Source: JAWBOW01 sp038825775
GTDB lineage: Archaea; Nanobdellota; Nanobdellia; Woesearchaeales; WAPY01
Length of the DNA: 51,688 nt
Direction: 5' to 3'
Assembly: GCA_038825775.1 (NCBI GenBank)
Contig: JAWBOW010000002.1
Location: forward strand, 1 to 51,688
The position numbers were made by a program, and so were the translations under genes. Within the stretch, counting starts at the first letter, position 1, and each line of letters opens with the position of its first letter. Below, in pieces: positions 8,052-16,235 of this stretch. The notes below the pieces were generated by a model. It made no database searches. It was not told the origin of the DNA and saw only the letters and a list, made by a program, of their open reading frames with translations.

Positions 8052-9884
8052 TCAAATAACTTGAAAATCAAAACAAACCCTATACTTTCTTGGAGAAACT
8101 TGGCCACAAATAGCGTATTCTTTAAACAAAATCCTCTTGTTTTGTTTTTTTGCTTCTTTTCTTATTAGTTCATAACCCTTTTTTGGAATTTCCTTTTCAT
8201 TTAAAAATGTGTAAAAATGAATTATTCCGTTTTTTCTTATTGCCTTAAAAGCAATGTTTAAGAAATTGTGTCCTGTTTTTGGAAGAGGCATTATTATTCT
8301 TGAAAACTTTGATTTTTCAATAACTAATTTTTGAATATTATCATAAGTGTTTAGCATTTCTTTTGCTTCAAGCTCACTTTTAGAATAAACTTCTACAATT
8401 CCAAAATCAACAACTTCTAATATTTTATTAAAATCCAAATGGCCTTTTCCAAAATCAACCGTGTCAATACTTTTATCCTTCCCCCTTAATTTTCCATCAG
8501 TGTCTGCTATGTGAACATAAACATTCAGCTTGTCTTTTAATTCTAAAAGTGTTTTAATCATTAATTCTTGATTCTTTGTTGCAATGTAAAAGTGTGCTAA
8601 ATCAAAACAAAAATTCTTTAAATCCAAATCAAATAAAATTTGTTTTATTTCTTCAGGTTTTGAAAAAAAACCTGAATTAATGTTTTCTAAGAAAAGGAAT
8701 TTCTTAAAATTTTCATTTGAAACCAACTTTTTTATTTCTCTCAAGAATACTTCTTCGCTTGTTTTTTCATCTTGTGCTCTGTAAGGGTGAACAACAAAAC
8801 CTAAAACATTGTTGTTTTTCAAACACAAATCAAGAAGTTCATTATAACATAATTTTGAGTTCTCGATTAAATCCTCATTGCTTAAAGAAACGTGTTTGTC
8901 ATTAAAGGAGAAGGGTTGGTGAAGCATAACCTTGATTCCTTTCCTTCCCAATGATTTTATTTTCTTGTCAATTTTTTGTTTTTTATTCTCCAAATCTCCC
9001 TTTCTTAAATAGAACTCTATAATTTTTGGTTTTTTCTTTAAACGAACATTCAGTTCTTTGGAGTTCCAATGAGATTTTAAACCAATTATTGGTTTTCTTT
9101 GTTCTATTATTTTTGGAACTTCTATTCTAACGTCCCCGTTTACTAAAATGAGTTTTTGCTCAGGAATTTTATTTAAGCTCCTGTTTATTATTGCATAATT
9201 ATGAGCTTCTTGATTTAATTCAACAGCATAAACAACTCTTGGATTAGAATGTTTTATGATTGTTATCGGATAAGCGCCATAGCCGGAAAACATTACCAAA
9301 ACATCTTCACCAATACTTACTTTCTTTGCTATTCTCAACCTTTCAGAGCTTAACCTTGTAGAAAAATAAACTCTTTCAACATTCAGCATAAACCTACAAT
9401 TGTTTTCAATGTATATTGTTTCTTTTTTGTCAAGCCCTGCTATTAATTTATACTTTTGAACCCTAAAATCTCCTTCGTGAGAACTTGCCTTTTTAAGAAC
9501 TGTTTTTATGTTAGAATGTGTTTTTAAGAGTGATTCTCCAACGATTTTCTCAAACTTTTCAAATCCTCTTGGAATTTCTATTATTGCAATGTCTCCAACA
9601 ACTTCGAATGATTTTTTTATTTTATCCGATTTTTCTCCAAATCTTTCTTTTAGAAGTTCTCTAAAACCTTTCTTCTTTTCATTAAAGTTTTTTTCAACTA
9701 TTTCAAACTCCTTAACAATCTTTTTTAAATTCTCCTTTATTTTTTCAACAGATTCTTCTTTTATTGGAAAAAATATTTCTTCAAGATTCTTTTCTATCAA
9801 AAAATCTTTGTTTAAAAAATCATTTTTTATTAGAAATGACTTTACTTTTTCAGCATTTTCTTTTTTTACCTTTAATCCAAACAT
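8052..9884 (-). CDS. trm5: Trm5-like tRNA (guanine-N1)-methyltransferase with inserted TIM-barrel domain
   Basis: Residues 1-265 and 527-610 together form an archaeal Trm5 enzyme (m1G37 of tRNA, or wyosine-precursor Taw22 activity). Visible motifs are YFSTRLSSERLRIAK, the SAM loop MFSGYGAYPI (about 198-207), VELNQEA (221-227), NGDVRIEVPKI (249-259) and, after the interruption, RIIMPLPKTGHNFL (529-542) and GIIHFYTF. Residues about 264-526 are a complete sugar-phosphate isomerase/AP endonuclease-like barrel placed between the GDVR and MPLPK strands. Its likely metal ligands all remain: H366, E400, D428/H431, H458, H482 and E498. Usual Trm5 length is about 330-350 aa, so the ~260-aa excess equals the insert. 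Both parts look intact. The insert's substrate is unknown. Confidence 0.9.
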   Translation of the reverse strand: MFGLKVKKENAEKVKSFLIKNDFLNKDFLIEKNLEEIFFPIKEESVEKIKENLKKIVKEFEIVEKNFNEKKKGFRELLKERFGEKSDKIKKSFEVVGDIAIIEIPRGFEKFEKIVGESLLKTHSNIKTVLKKASSHEGDFRVQKYKLIAGLDKKETIYIENNCRFMLNVERVYFSTRLSSERLRIAKKVSIGEDVLVMFSGYGAYPITIIKHSNPRVVYAVELNQEAHNYAIINRSLNKIPEQKLILVNGDVRIEVPKIIEQRKPIIGLKSHWNSKELNVRLKKKPKIIEFYLRKGDLENKKQKIDKKIKSLGRKGIKVMLHQPFSFNDKHVSLSNEDLIENSKLCYNELLDLCLKNNNVLGFVVHPYRAQDEKTSEEVFLREIKKLVSNENFKKFLFLENINSGFFSKPEEIKQILFDLDLKNFCFDLAHFYIATKNQELMIKTLLELKDKLNVYVHIADTDGKLRGKDKSIDTVDFGKGHLDFNKILEVVDFGIVEVYSKSELEAKEMLNTYDNIQKLVIEKSKFSRIIMPLPKTGHNFLNIAFKAIRKNGIIHFYTFLNEKEIPKKGYELIRKEAKKQNKRILFKEYAICGQVSPRKYRVCFDFQVI

Positions 9885-9927
9885 AAAGAGAAAGAACTTA
9901 AATTTTGCTTATAAGTTTTTTGATATT

Positions 9928-10947
9928 TTAACCAAAAAAGCTTTTAAGATCTTTTTGTGATTGTTTTTTTACAAGAGGCTCTAACAACTTTCTTGTCCTC
10001 TGCTCTGAAAAGTCGTGCTCTAATAAAATTTTTAGAGTTTTATCTAAATTTATTTCGTGCCAATTTAGTTTGTAATTTTCTGTTACTGGAATGTTCTTTA
10101 TTGTTTCAAAAACTTCTTGCCAGGAAAAATCAAAATCCCAACTAACATTTTTGAATATTTGATCAAAATTCTTACCATACTTCCTTACTAATTCAAGAGC
10201 TCTTTTTGGACCTATGCCACTTACACCTCCAGGATTATAATCAGTTCCTATCAATATGCATAAAACTATTAATTGCTCATGATCTATACCTAAATTGTTA
10301 AGATTCTCATCTAATAATATTATCTCTGGCTCTACCTTTTCGTACAAAACTTTGTTTTGTATCTTCTTTCTTCCAGTAACTGAAAGATTCATTATCAATT
10401 TTGGGGCACCAAACATTAAAGAATCCTCATCTTGAGAAGCTATTGCAAAACAATCCCCTTTCTTTACCATAAAAGAAGCTTGTGCTTCTGCCTCGCTTGG
10501 AGCATCAATCCAAGGTATTCCTAACGCACTTAAAAGTTCCTTTGATTCTTGAATCATCTCAGGACTTAATTTTGAGATTCTTGAAGCGTATTTTCTTGCT
10601 TCTTCAATAAGTCCTTTTTCAACTGCTTCCTCATAAAGTTTTAGCGCTTCTTCTTTTTGAGCAGCTCTTAATTTTTGTATTCTGTGTTTTAGTTCTGGTG
10701 ATTTTCCTTCAAACACAAAAACAGGTTTTATTCCTTTGTTTAGAAAGTTTATAGTTCTTGTAAATAATCCCATCAAGTGACTCGTTATTCTGCCTTTTGA
10801 ATCCGTAAATGGTTTCCCATCTGGTTGTCTTATTGTTGATAAGAATTGGTATAAAAAAACAGGAGCGTCTATAACTATTATTTTTGATTTTAACTCTTCA
10901 AAACTCACCTTGTGTTTTATTAAGAGTTCGGTTAGTTTAACTCCCAT
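9928..10947 (-). CDS. fen: Flap endonuclease 1 (FEN1)
   Basis: FEN1 removes 5' flaps during Okazaki fragment maturation and base-excision repair. The 339-aa protein has the N domain (VIDAPVFLYQF, FEGKSPELKH), the I domain with acidic metal ligands (APSEAEAQASFM, SQDEDSLMFG, GTDYNPGG), the helix-hairpin-helix VSGIGPKRALELVRKYG, and a C-terminal PCNA-binding PIP box, QKDLKSFFG. It lies 13 nt downstream of the winged-helix protein gene. Length and motifs are canonical. Confidence 0.97.
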   Translation of the reverse strand: MGVKLTELLIKHKVSFEELKSKIIVIDAPVFLYQFLSTIRQPDGKPFTDSKGRITSHLMGLFTRTINFLNKGIKPVFVFEGKSPELKHRIQKLRAAQKEEALKLYEEAVEKGLIEEARKYASRISKLSPEMIQESKELLSALGIPWIDAPSEAEAQASFMVKKGDCFAIASQDEDSLMFGAPKLIMNLSVTGRKKIQNKVLYEKVEPEIILLDENLNNLGIDHEQLIVLCILIGTDYNPGGVSGIGPKRALELVRKYGKNFDQIFKNVSWDFDFSWQEVFETIKNIPVTENYKLNWHEINLDKTLKILLEHDFSEQRTRKLLEPLVKKQSQKDLKSFFG

Positions 10948-10960
10948 TTTTGTATTTAAA

Positions 10961-11911
10961 CTATTGTAGTTTTATTTCCTTTATTATTAAACTAGAAACT
11001 TCCCTTTCAAAGAATTCCCTTGCCTTCTTTGTCAACTTACCAGTTATTAATAAGATTGCTGGAAGTTTCTTTGATTGTGCTTGAACAAAAACCTTGCTTA
11101 AATCTGCTTCGTTTATTGATTTCTTATTAAGCACCTTGCAATAATAATTTAGCTCCCCAACAGGTGTTTTTATTTTTATTATAAAATCAAACTCTTTATT
11201 CTTACTTATTATTTCTTGATTATCAACTGTAATGTTGTTTTGTCTGAAAAAGTTTAATATTTGTGATAAAAATTCTGTTTGTTCTTGTATTTTTGTTTTT
11301 TGCTTTTTTGGTTTTGACAAAACAATATTTTCCTTTTCAAAAATAGGACTAATAGGAGTTGTTGTTTTTTGAATCGTCTTTTCCTTAAAATCTTCTTTAA
11401 TTACATCTTGTTTTATTACCTCTTGTTTTATTTTTGGAATTTCCTTTTCTTCTTTTAAAATTGGTTTTTGCTCAACTGTTTCTTGGGCTATAAGTTTTTT
11501 TGCAGATTCCTCATCTAACAAATACCATCTCCAGAACAAAACATCTTCATTGTTTTTCTTCACAAAAAATGGTTTTGCAAAATCCTTAACTTGTCTTAGA
11601 GAAACCCTTGTAAGGGGATCCAACAAAGAGTCCTGCATTACTTTTTTTTCTTTTAATATTAAAACTGTTTGTCTATCTTTCTCATTAAGTTTTGAAATAA
11701 AGTCTTGAAGTTTTGATTCTTGTCCTGGTAAATAATAGAGTGGTGAGTTTCCAACTTTAAGATTTGAAATTTTTACAATACCTCTGCTTGAAAGTTCTGA
11801 TAGTATTGCAGAAGCAATAAGTATAGATGTCTTAAAATTTTCAGCTAATTGTGATGGGACAATAGGACCTTTTATTCTTAAAAAACTCAAAACTTCCTCT
11901 TCTTTGGGCAT
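10961..11911 (-). CDS. Winged-helix protein with C-terminal restriction-endonuclease-like domain
   Basis: This 316-aa protein has an N-terminal winged helix (about residues 1-65; IVPSQLAENF...ILSELSSRGIVKI), a middle segment carrying the signature LLDPLTRVSLRQVKDFA, a Lys/Glu/Gln-rich linker (about 155-215), and a C-terminal alpha/beta domain (about 215-316). The C-terminal domain reads FDFIIKIKTPVGELNYYCKVLNKK, with its parts resembling an Mrr-like PD-(D/E)xK fold. The residue before the x-K is Cys instead of Asp/Glu, so catalysis is doubtful. It sits directly upstream of fen. The fold call is my recognition of the pattern. A DNA-binding role in repair or replication is inferred from the domains and neighbour only. 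Confidence 0.7.
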   Translation of the reverse strand: MPKEEEVLSFLRIKGPIVPSQLAENFKTSILIASAILSELSSRGIVKISNLKVGNSPLYYLPGQESKLQDFISKLNEKDRQTVLILKEKKVMQDSLLDPLTRVSLRQVKDFAKPFFVKKNNEDVLFWRWYLLDEESAKKLIAQETVEQKPILKEEKEIPKIKQEVIKQDVIKEDFKEKTIQKTTTPISPIFEKENIVLSKPKKQKTKIQEQTEFLSQILNFFRQNNITVDNQEIISKNKEFDFIIKIKTPVGELNYYCKVLNKKSINEADLSKVFVQAQSKKLPAILLITGKLTKKAREFFEREVSSLIIKEIKLQ

Positions 11912-11996
11912 AAAAAAATAGATTTTGTTCTTATTTATATTTATTTTGTTTTGTTTTAAAAGAAAGATTTTTTTAATTTTGCTGAATGTTTAATAT

Positions 11997-12602
11997 CTAA
12001 GGTCTTATCCACCTTATCTCATAATAAGTAACATCTGACTCGTCATCAACAATTCCTATTAAGAGTTTTTTCTTTGTTGAATGTGCAACCCTGTTTTTTG
12101 CTGCAAATTCATACCATGTCAGGTTTTCTGCTTCGTGAACAGGATAAACAATCCATTTTGCATGACTCTCACCGGGTTTTAGGCCCCTATCATACACTCT
12201 AAAATCAGCCCCAAACTTAAGTGCTGTTTTTATTATATAACCCCTATCTCTTATGTCCTTAAAAACACAGTAACGAACCCAAAAATTTGGCTCAACTTTT
12301 CTCGCTTTTTTCAAAAAATCGTCAGGACTTATTAGTTTGTTCCTATAATCATAAACTTCAATCTTATCCTTTGACATTAAATAAAAAGCTTCTAACAACG
12401 AGAGTTGGACTCTACCATCATTTAACAACGAACCAAAAACGCTTTGAGTGTTAAGCAATCTTGCTTCGTCACTGTTTTCTGTTAAAACCCTTTCCCTAAC
12501 TAATAAACACTTTATTTTCTTCTTTTTTAATTCTTGCTTTGTTTCTTCTTGATCAGTAACTGTCTTTTCTTCTAAATTTGTTTTTTTGGTTTCCTTTGTC
12601 AT
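11997..12602 (-). CDS. endA: tRNA-splicing endonuclease EndA
   Basis: EndA cuts bulge-helix-bulge introns from pre-tRNA. The 201-aa protein carries the catalytic triad in the C-terminal nuclease domain: Tyr137 in RVYDRG, His147 in ESHAKWIV and Lys178/179 in STKKKLLIG, ending in the characteristic YYEIRWIRP. The N-terminal ~30 residues are a charged Lys/Glu extension beyond the usual ~170-aa homotetrameric form. A minus-strand TATA box (TTTAAATA, 12626-12633) about 28 nt before the ATG implies leaderless transcription, divergent from RNase Z. Confidence 0.95.
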   Translation of the reverse strand: MTKETKKTNLEEKTVTDQEETKQELKKKKIKCLLVRERVLTENSDEARLLNTQSVFGSLLNDGRVQLSLLEAFYLMSKDKIEVYDYRNKLISPDDFLKKARKVEPNFWVRYCVFKDIRDRGYIIKTALKFGADFRVYDRGLKPGESHAKWIVYPVHEAENLTWYEFAAKNRVAHSTKKKLLIGIVDDESDVTYYEIRWIRP

Positions 12603-12625
12603 TGTTTTTGAGAGTAATTTTATAA

Positions 12626-12633
12626 TATTTAAA
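12626..12633 (-). promoter_or_regulatory. TATA box of endA
   Basis: The minus strand reads TTTAAATA, centred about 28 nt before the EndA ATG at 12602. This fits an archaeal leaderless promoter. Confidence 0.5.
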
Positions 12634-12653
12634 AATTTAACTGAGAAAAAAAG

Positions 12654-12668
12654 AATAAATATAAATAA
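12654..12668 (+). promoter_or_regulatory. TATA box of RNase Z
   Basis: An AATAAATATAAATAA element lies about 28 nt before the ATG at 12690. Initiation would fall at or just before that ATG, which rules out the in-frame TTG at 12672. Confidence 0.5.
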
Positions 12669-12689
12669 TAATTGAATATAACTTTTGTT

Positions 12690-13586
12690 ATGATAAAAAT
12701 ATTGTTTTTAGGAACTAGTTCTATGGTCCCAACCAAGGACAGAAACCACACTTCAATACTTTTAAAATTTAAAGAAGAGAACATATTGATTGATTGTGGT
12801 GAAGGAACTCAAAGACAATTAAAGATTGCTAATGAAAAAGTAACTAGAATAACTAAGATTTTAATAACTCACTGGCACGGAGATCATGTTTTGGGAATTC
12901 CTGGGTTGTTGCAAACTATGGCTGCGAGCAATTACCAAAAAACTTTGTTGATTTTTGGTCCTGATGGAACTAAAAAATTCTTTGAAAACATAATGAAGAT
13001 TTTTGTTTTTAACAATCAAATAAATTATGAGGTAAGAGAGATTTCTAAAGACGGAGTTTTTTATGAAAATGAGGATTTTAAGATAGAAGCTTACAAGCTA
13101 GAACACAAAATCCCTTGCTTGGGTTATCGCTTTGTGGAAAAAGATAAAAGAAAAATAAATGTTGCCGCACTTAAAAAATACAAAATACCTGAAGGCCCTA
13201 TTGTTGGAAGATTACAAAGGGGTGAAGATATTGTTTACAATGGAAAAAGAATAAGAGCTGATGATGTGAGTTATATACAAAAAGGTAAAATTGTTGGTTT
13301 TATAACTGATACAAATGTTTGTGAAAACTGCCTTAATGTTGCAAGTGATGCTGATATTCTAATTTCAGAAGCAACTTTTAAGGAAGATTTAGAGGAAAAG
13401 GCGTTAGAGTATTCTCACCTCACTGTAAAGGATGCGGCTTATATAGCAACAAGGGCTAATGTTAAAAAATTAGTTCTCACCCATTTTAGTCAAAGGTATA
13501 AGGGGATTGGAGAGCTTGAAGAGGAAGCAAAGAAGTATTTTAAAAATAGTGTTTGTGCTTATGATTTTATGAGAATAAGCTTATAA
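12690..13586 (+). CDS. rnz: Ribonuclease Z (tRNA 3' endonuclease)
   Basis: RNase Z trims the 3' trailer of tRNA precursors, needed here because the tRNA-Ala gene lacks an encoded CCA. From the chosen ATG the protein is 298 aa, a metallo-beta-lactamase fold starting MIKILFLGTSSM, with the zinc motif HWHGDH (residues 61-66) followed by VLGIPGLLQTM, a flexible-arm region, FITDTN, and the C-terminal LTHFSQRY. The upstream TTG (12672) is in frame but would precede the predicted transcription start. The gene converges on the histone gene with a 2-nt gap. Confidence 0.95.
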   Translation: MIKILFLGTSSMVPTKDRNHTSILLKFKEENILIDCGEGTQRQLKIANEKVTRITKILITHWHGDHVLGIPGLLQTMAASNYQKTLLIFGPDGTKKFFENIMKIFVFNNQINYEVREISKDGVFYENEDFKIEAYKLEHKIPCLGYRFVEKDKRKINVAALKKYKIPEGPIVGRLQRGEDIVYNGKRIRADDVSYIQKGKIVGFITDTNVCENCLNVASDADILISEATFKEDLEEKALEYSHLTVKDAAYIATRANVKKLVLTHFSQRYKGIGELEEEAKKYFKNSVCAYDFMRISL

Positions 13587-13588
13587 AT

Positions 13589-13849
13589 TTATAATTGCTT
13601 TTGCTTGTTATAATTTTGAATTGCTAATTTTATATCCTCTTCTTTTATTGTTTTTCTACGAGCGTGTTTTGCAAACTCAAAAGCCATTTTTGTTATTTCT
13701 TCTGCAATGATTTCTAATGATTTTTTAAGCTCTAATTTTGCCTCTTCAGAAATCCTTTTAGCCCCTGATTTTTTTAAGAATTTTTCCGAAGAAGCTAAGG
13801 GTATTGTTTTTTCATTTGTTTTTTTGTTTATTTTATCTTTCTTATTCAT
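13589..13849 (-). CDS. Archaeal histone with lysine-rich N-terminal tail
   Basis: Residues about 16-80 form a standard histone fold: IPLASSEKFLKKSGAKRIS, three helices, and the closing AKHARRKTIKEEDIKLAI. Before it lie 15 extra residues (MNKKDKINKKTNEKT) rich in Lys, Asn and Thr, and after it a short YNKQKQL tail. Most archaeal histones start directly at the fold, so the tail is unusual. The ATG overlaps the TFE stop (ATGA) and no closer internal Met exists, so the tail is probably translated. The product would wrap DNA as dimers or multimers. Confidence 0.9.
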   Translation of the reverse strand: MNKKDKINKKTNEKTIPLASSEKFLKKSGAKRISEEAKLELKKSLEIIAEEITKMAFEFAKHARRKTIKEEDIKLAIQNYNKQKQL

Positions 13850-14496
13850 TTTTTAATTTTTTTATTCTTTTGTTTTTTGTTTTTAAATTTATTTGTGCTC
13901 TTTATTATTTTTACTTTGTTTTTCTTAATCTTTTTAATGCTTTTAGAAGATATTTTTTCGTCTTTATTTTTCGAATTCATTTTTTTGTTGGTCGAATTTA
14001 TTTTTGCTATTGTGCTCTTTAAAAATTTAATTTGTTCTTCATATTTTTTTATTTTGTCTTTAACATTATTGTCCTCTTCAAGCAAACAACCACACTCAGG
14101 ACACTTAAAATTAAAGTTTAACGCTTGTTCAAAACTAATTCTTGCACAATTATTATTGCAAACAAAATAAATTTGAGAACTTTCTCTCTCTAAAATTTCA
14201 ATTAGTTTCTCACATTTTTTCTCAAGATTTTTTATTAAGAATTCCTTGAATTTCTTTTCGTGAAGAGTCCAATGATAAATATACCACCCTTTGAGTTTGT
14301 CCTTTTCTTTAGTGAAAGAAACAAGATTGTGCTTTGCTAAAGTATATAATAAATTTCTTGTTGTGTTTATGTCAAGATTTAACTTCTCAGCCAATTTATA
14401 CTCTGATATTGTTTTTTCAAAATCCATCTTTTCTATTAATTTTATAACCTTTTCACCTAAAATTTCTGCAGCCAAATCAAGTTCTTGCTTATTCAT
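13846..14496 (-). CDS. tfe: Transcription factor E (TFE-alpha)
   Basis: TFE helps promoter melting and stabilises the open complex. The 216-aa protein has an N-terminal winged helix (about residues 1-90; YKLAEKLNLDINTTRNLLYTL) followed by a zinc ribbon with CNNNC and CPECGC pairs (about 118-142) and a coiled segment. The C-terminal ~45 residues are almost entirely Lys, Asn, Ser and Ile, an extension not typical of TFE. The ATG at 14496 has AAGGTG 6 nt upstream. The GTG at 14505 lies within that site. It overlaps the histone start by 4 nt. Confidence 0.93.
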   Translation of the reverse strand: MNKQELDLAAEILGEKVIKLIEKMDFEKTISEYKLAEKLNLDINTTRNLLYTLAKHNLVSFTKEKDKLKGWYIYHWTLHEKKFKEFLIKNLEKKCEKLIEILERESSQIYFVCNNNCARISFEQALNFNFKCPECGCLLEEDNNVKDKIKKYEEQIKFLKSTIAKINSTNKKMNSKNKDEKISSKSIKKIKKNKVKIIKSTNKFKNKKQKNKKIKK

Positions 14497-14506
14497 AAAA
14501 AACACC

Positions 14507-14893
14507 TTATTTTATTAATTCCTCAAATAATAATCCTTTCATCTTAGCAAGTTCTATCGAAACAACAAAGCCCTTGTCAGTTTTTTCAAGGTCTTCTAAA
14601 CTTATGAAATACCAAGGCATTGTGTTAAATTTTATTGCAATCCAAGGTTCTGCACCAAACTTTTGAGAAAAATCCTTAAGTTGATTAATCTCCTCTTCTA
14701 AAAAATACTTTTTTACTTCCTTAGTTGTTTTGCATTCTATAGCGAGTTTTCTTCCAATCTTGGCAGCTAAAACATCAGGGTTTGGAAACTTGCTTGCTCC
14801 AGACCCAGCAACCCTAACTGCTGCCCAACCATTATCCCAAAACTTGCTTACGATTGAACGCTCAGCATTTAAACCCTTTGCCTTTCTATGCAT
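14507..14893 (-). CDS. hjc: Holliday junction resolvase Hjc
   Basis: Hjc cuts four-way DNA junctions. The 128-aa protein shows the Hjc pattern: GLNAERSIVSKFWDNGWAAVR with the catalytic Glu, the GSGASKFPNPDVLA loop with the metal-binding Asp, and the ExK pair in LAIECKTTKE. Length and motifs match archaeal Hjc. It is the first gene of the hjc-tfe-histone string; TFE begins 10 nt after its stop. Confidence 0.95.
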   Translation of the reverse strand: MHRKAKGLNAERSIVSKFWDNGWAAVRVAGSGASKFPNPDVLAAKIGRKLAIECKTTKEVKKYFLEEEINQLKDFSQKFGAEPWIAIKFNTMPWYFISLEDLEKTDKGFVVSIELAKMKGLLFEELIK

Positions 14894-14986
14894 TTTTCAA
14901 AGGGATATCCTTAATAAAATAAATATTTTTCCATAAAAAAAAGAATTTTTCTTTTTGTTTTGTTTACTTGTTTTATTTTTTTATGT

Positions 14987-15901
14987 TTATTTGATTGATT
15001 TAAAAATTTGTGGATAATGTGCTGTTACCTCGTGAACAAAAACTTCTGGCTTAAATATTCCTAATTCAGAGATTATTCCTGAAATTAATGATGGGTCTAC
15101 TCTTTCAAAAACAAAATTGTTAATAAAAACATTCTTCGGCGGATTTTCCCACACCTCTTTTTTGTTTCTCTCTTCTATTTCAAGTTCATAACCAAATATG
15201 CTTTTGAAATCAAACTTCCAAGAGTTTGTGCAAACATAAACAGGAACTCCTAAGTTGTGCGCTGCTTCTGCAAAAAGCTCAGAACCCACTTTATTTATTA
15301 TTTTACCTTCAGAAGTTATAGCATCACAACCAATAAGCATTAAATCAGCTTTTTTTAAGGCAATCCTTGCTGCTGAATCAACAAAGTGTTGAACCTTTAT
15401 TCCTGCTTTTGAAAGCTCTAAAGCAGTTTTTCTTCCTTGAAAAAATGGTCTTGTTTCTGTGTTGTGAACTATAAACCTCTTACCCTTGTTTTTAGCGTAT
15501 ATTAAAGCATTAACAACAGTGCTTGAGTGACAATGGGTAAAAATAACTGAACTGTTAGGTATTTTCTTTGCAACAATTTCACAAATCTTTAAGTTTGAGT
15601 CCTCAAAGTGTTTTATAACATAATCAATTCTTGAAAGAAAATTCTTAACAACATCTGGAAAATTATCAGACAACACATTATAAAATATGTAGTTTAGGGT
15701 GTTTAATAGGCAGGGTTCTGTTGGTCTTGCACTAAGTATTTCTTTTCTTGCATTAAGCATTTCTGCATAAAACTCCGAAACCGTTCTTGCCTTTGATTCC
15801 TTTATTATGTCTACAAAAGCCCTTGCACTTTCCTCTGCTATCCTCTCAGCTCCTTGAATCTTTAAGGTTTTTATGTCTTGAACTAGTTTTTTTAAACGCA
15901 T
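14987..15901 (-). CDS. Ribose-1,5-bisphosphate isomerase (eIF2B-like family)
   Basis: This enzyme converts ribose-1,5-bisphosphate to ribulose-1,5-bisphosphate in the archaeal AMP-degradation pathway that ends at form III RubisCO. The 304-aa protein has the N-terminal helical region with KIQGAERIAE, RPTEP, the catalytic-type Cys124 in THCHSSTV and Asp193 in GCDAITSEG, then NKVGSELFAEAAHNLGVPVYV. These match R15P isomerases rather than methylthioribose-1-phosphate isomerase or an eIF2B regulatory subunit, although eIF2B-like annotation is common. No RubisCO or AMP phosphorylase gene is in the window, so the pathway is inferred. Confidence 0.83.
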   Translation of the reverse strand: MRLKKLVQDIKTLKIQGAERIAEESARAFVDIIKESKARTVSEFYAEMLNARKEILSARPTEPCLLNTLNYIFYNVLSDNFPDVVKNFLSRIDYVIKHFEDSNLKICEIVAKKIPNSSVIFTHCHSSTVVNALIYAKNKGKRFIVHNTETRPFFQGRKTALELSKAGIKVQHFVDSAARIALKKADLMLIGCDAITSEGKIINKVGSELFAEAAHNLGVPVYVCTNSWKFDFKSIFGYELEIEERNKKEVWENPPKNVFINNFVFERVDPSLISGIISELGIFKPEVFVHEVTAHYPQIFKSIK

Positions 15902-15929
15902 TTTAGAAATTAAAAAAGAAAAATGTTTT

Positions 15930-16163
15930 TTATTTTTTCTTTTTTAGGATCTTTTTCTCTATTTCCTCCTTTATTTCTTCTTCTTCTTTAATAACTTCTT
16001 CTTCCTCTTTCAACAGTTTAAAAACAAGCTTTTCAATGTTTGATTCTATTCTTGCAACCCTTCTCTCCATAACAAATAACAACCTTAAAGAATAAACAAT
16101 TGCTGCTAATGTTGCAAGTATTATAAAAAGAATTACTTGTTCTATTGGCAACACATTAACCAT
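15930..16163 (-). CDS. Small membrane protein with acidic/basic coiled coil
   Basis: A 77-aa protein with one N-terminal TM helix (about residues 8-30, VILFIILATLAAIVYSLRLLF), then a cytoplasmic or extracellular amphipathic helix (RRVARIESNIEKLVFKL), and a Glu/Lys tail ending KKILKKKK. I do not recognise a family. The GAGGTGATAAT ribosome site before the ATG and its place 28 nt upstream of the R15P isomerase support translation. It could be a membrane scaffold or anchor. Confidence 0.72.
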   Translation of the reverse strand: MVNVLPIEQVILFIILATLAAIVYSLRLLFVMERRVARIESNIEKLVFKLLKEEEEVIKEEEEIKEEIEKKILKKKK

Positions 16164-16235
16164 ATTATCACCTCTTTTATTTTTGGATTAAGTTTTATAA
16201 AATCCTTTGTTAGTATAAAAAGATTTCGTTTAATT

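Noticed and set aside
12672..12689. TTG start for RNase Z
   Set aside because: It would lie before the predicted transcription start, and family homology begins at MIKILFLGTSS.
14987..15901. Call as eIF2B translation factor subunit or MTR-1-P isomerase
   Set aside because: RPTEP, THCHSST and GCDAI motifs and length fit ribose-1,5-bisphosphate isomerase better.
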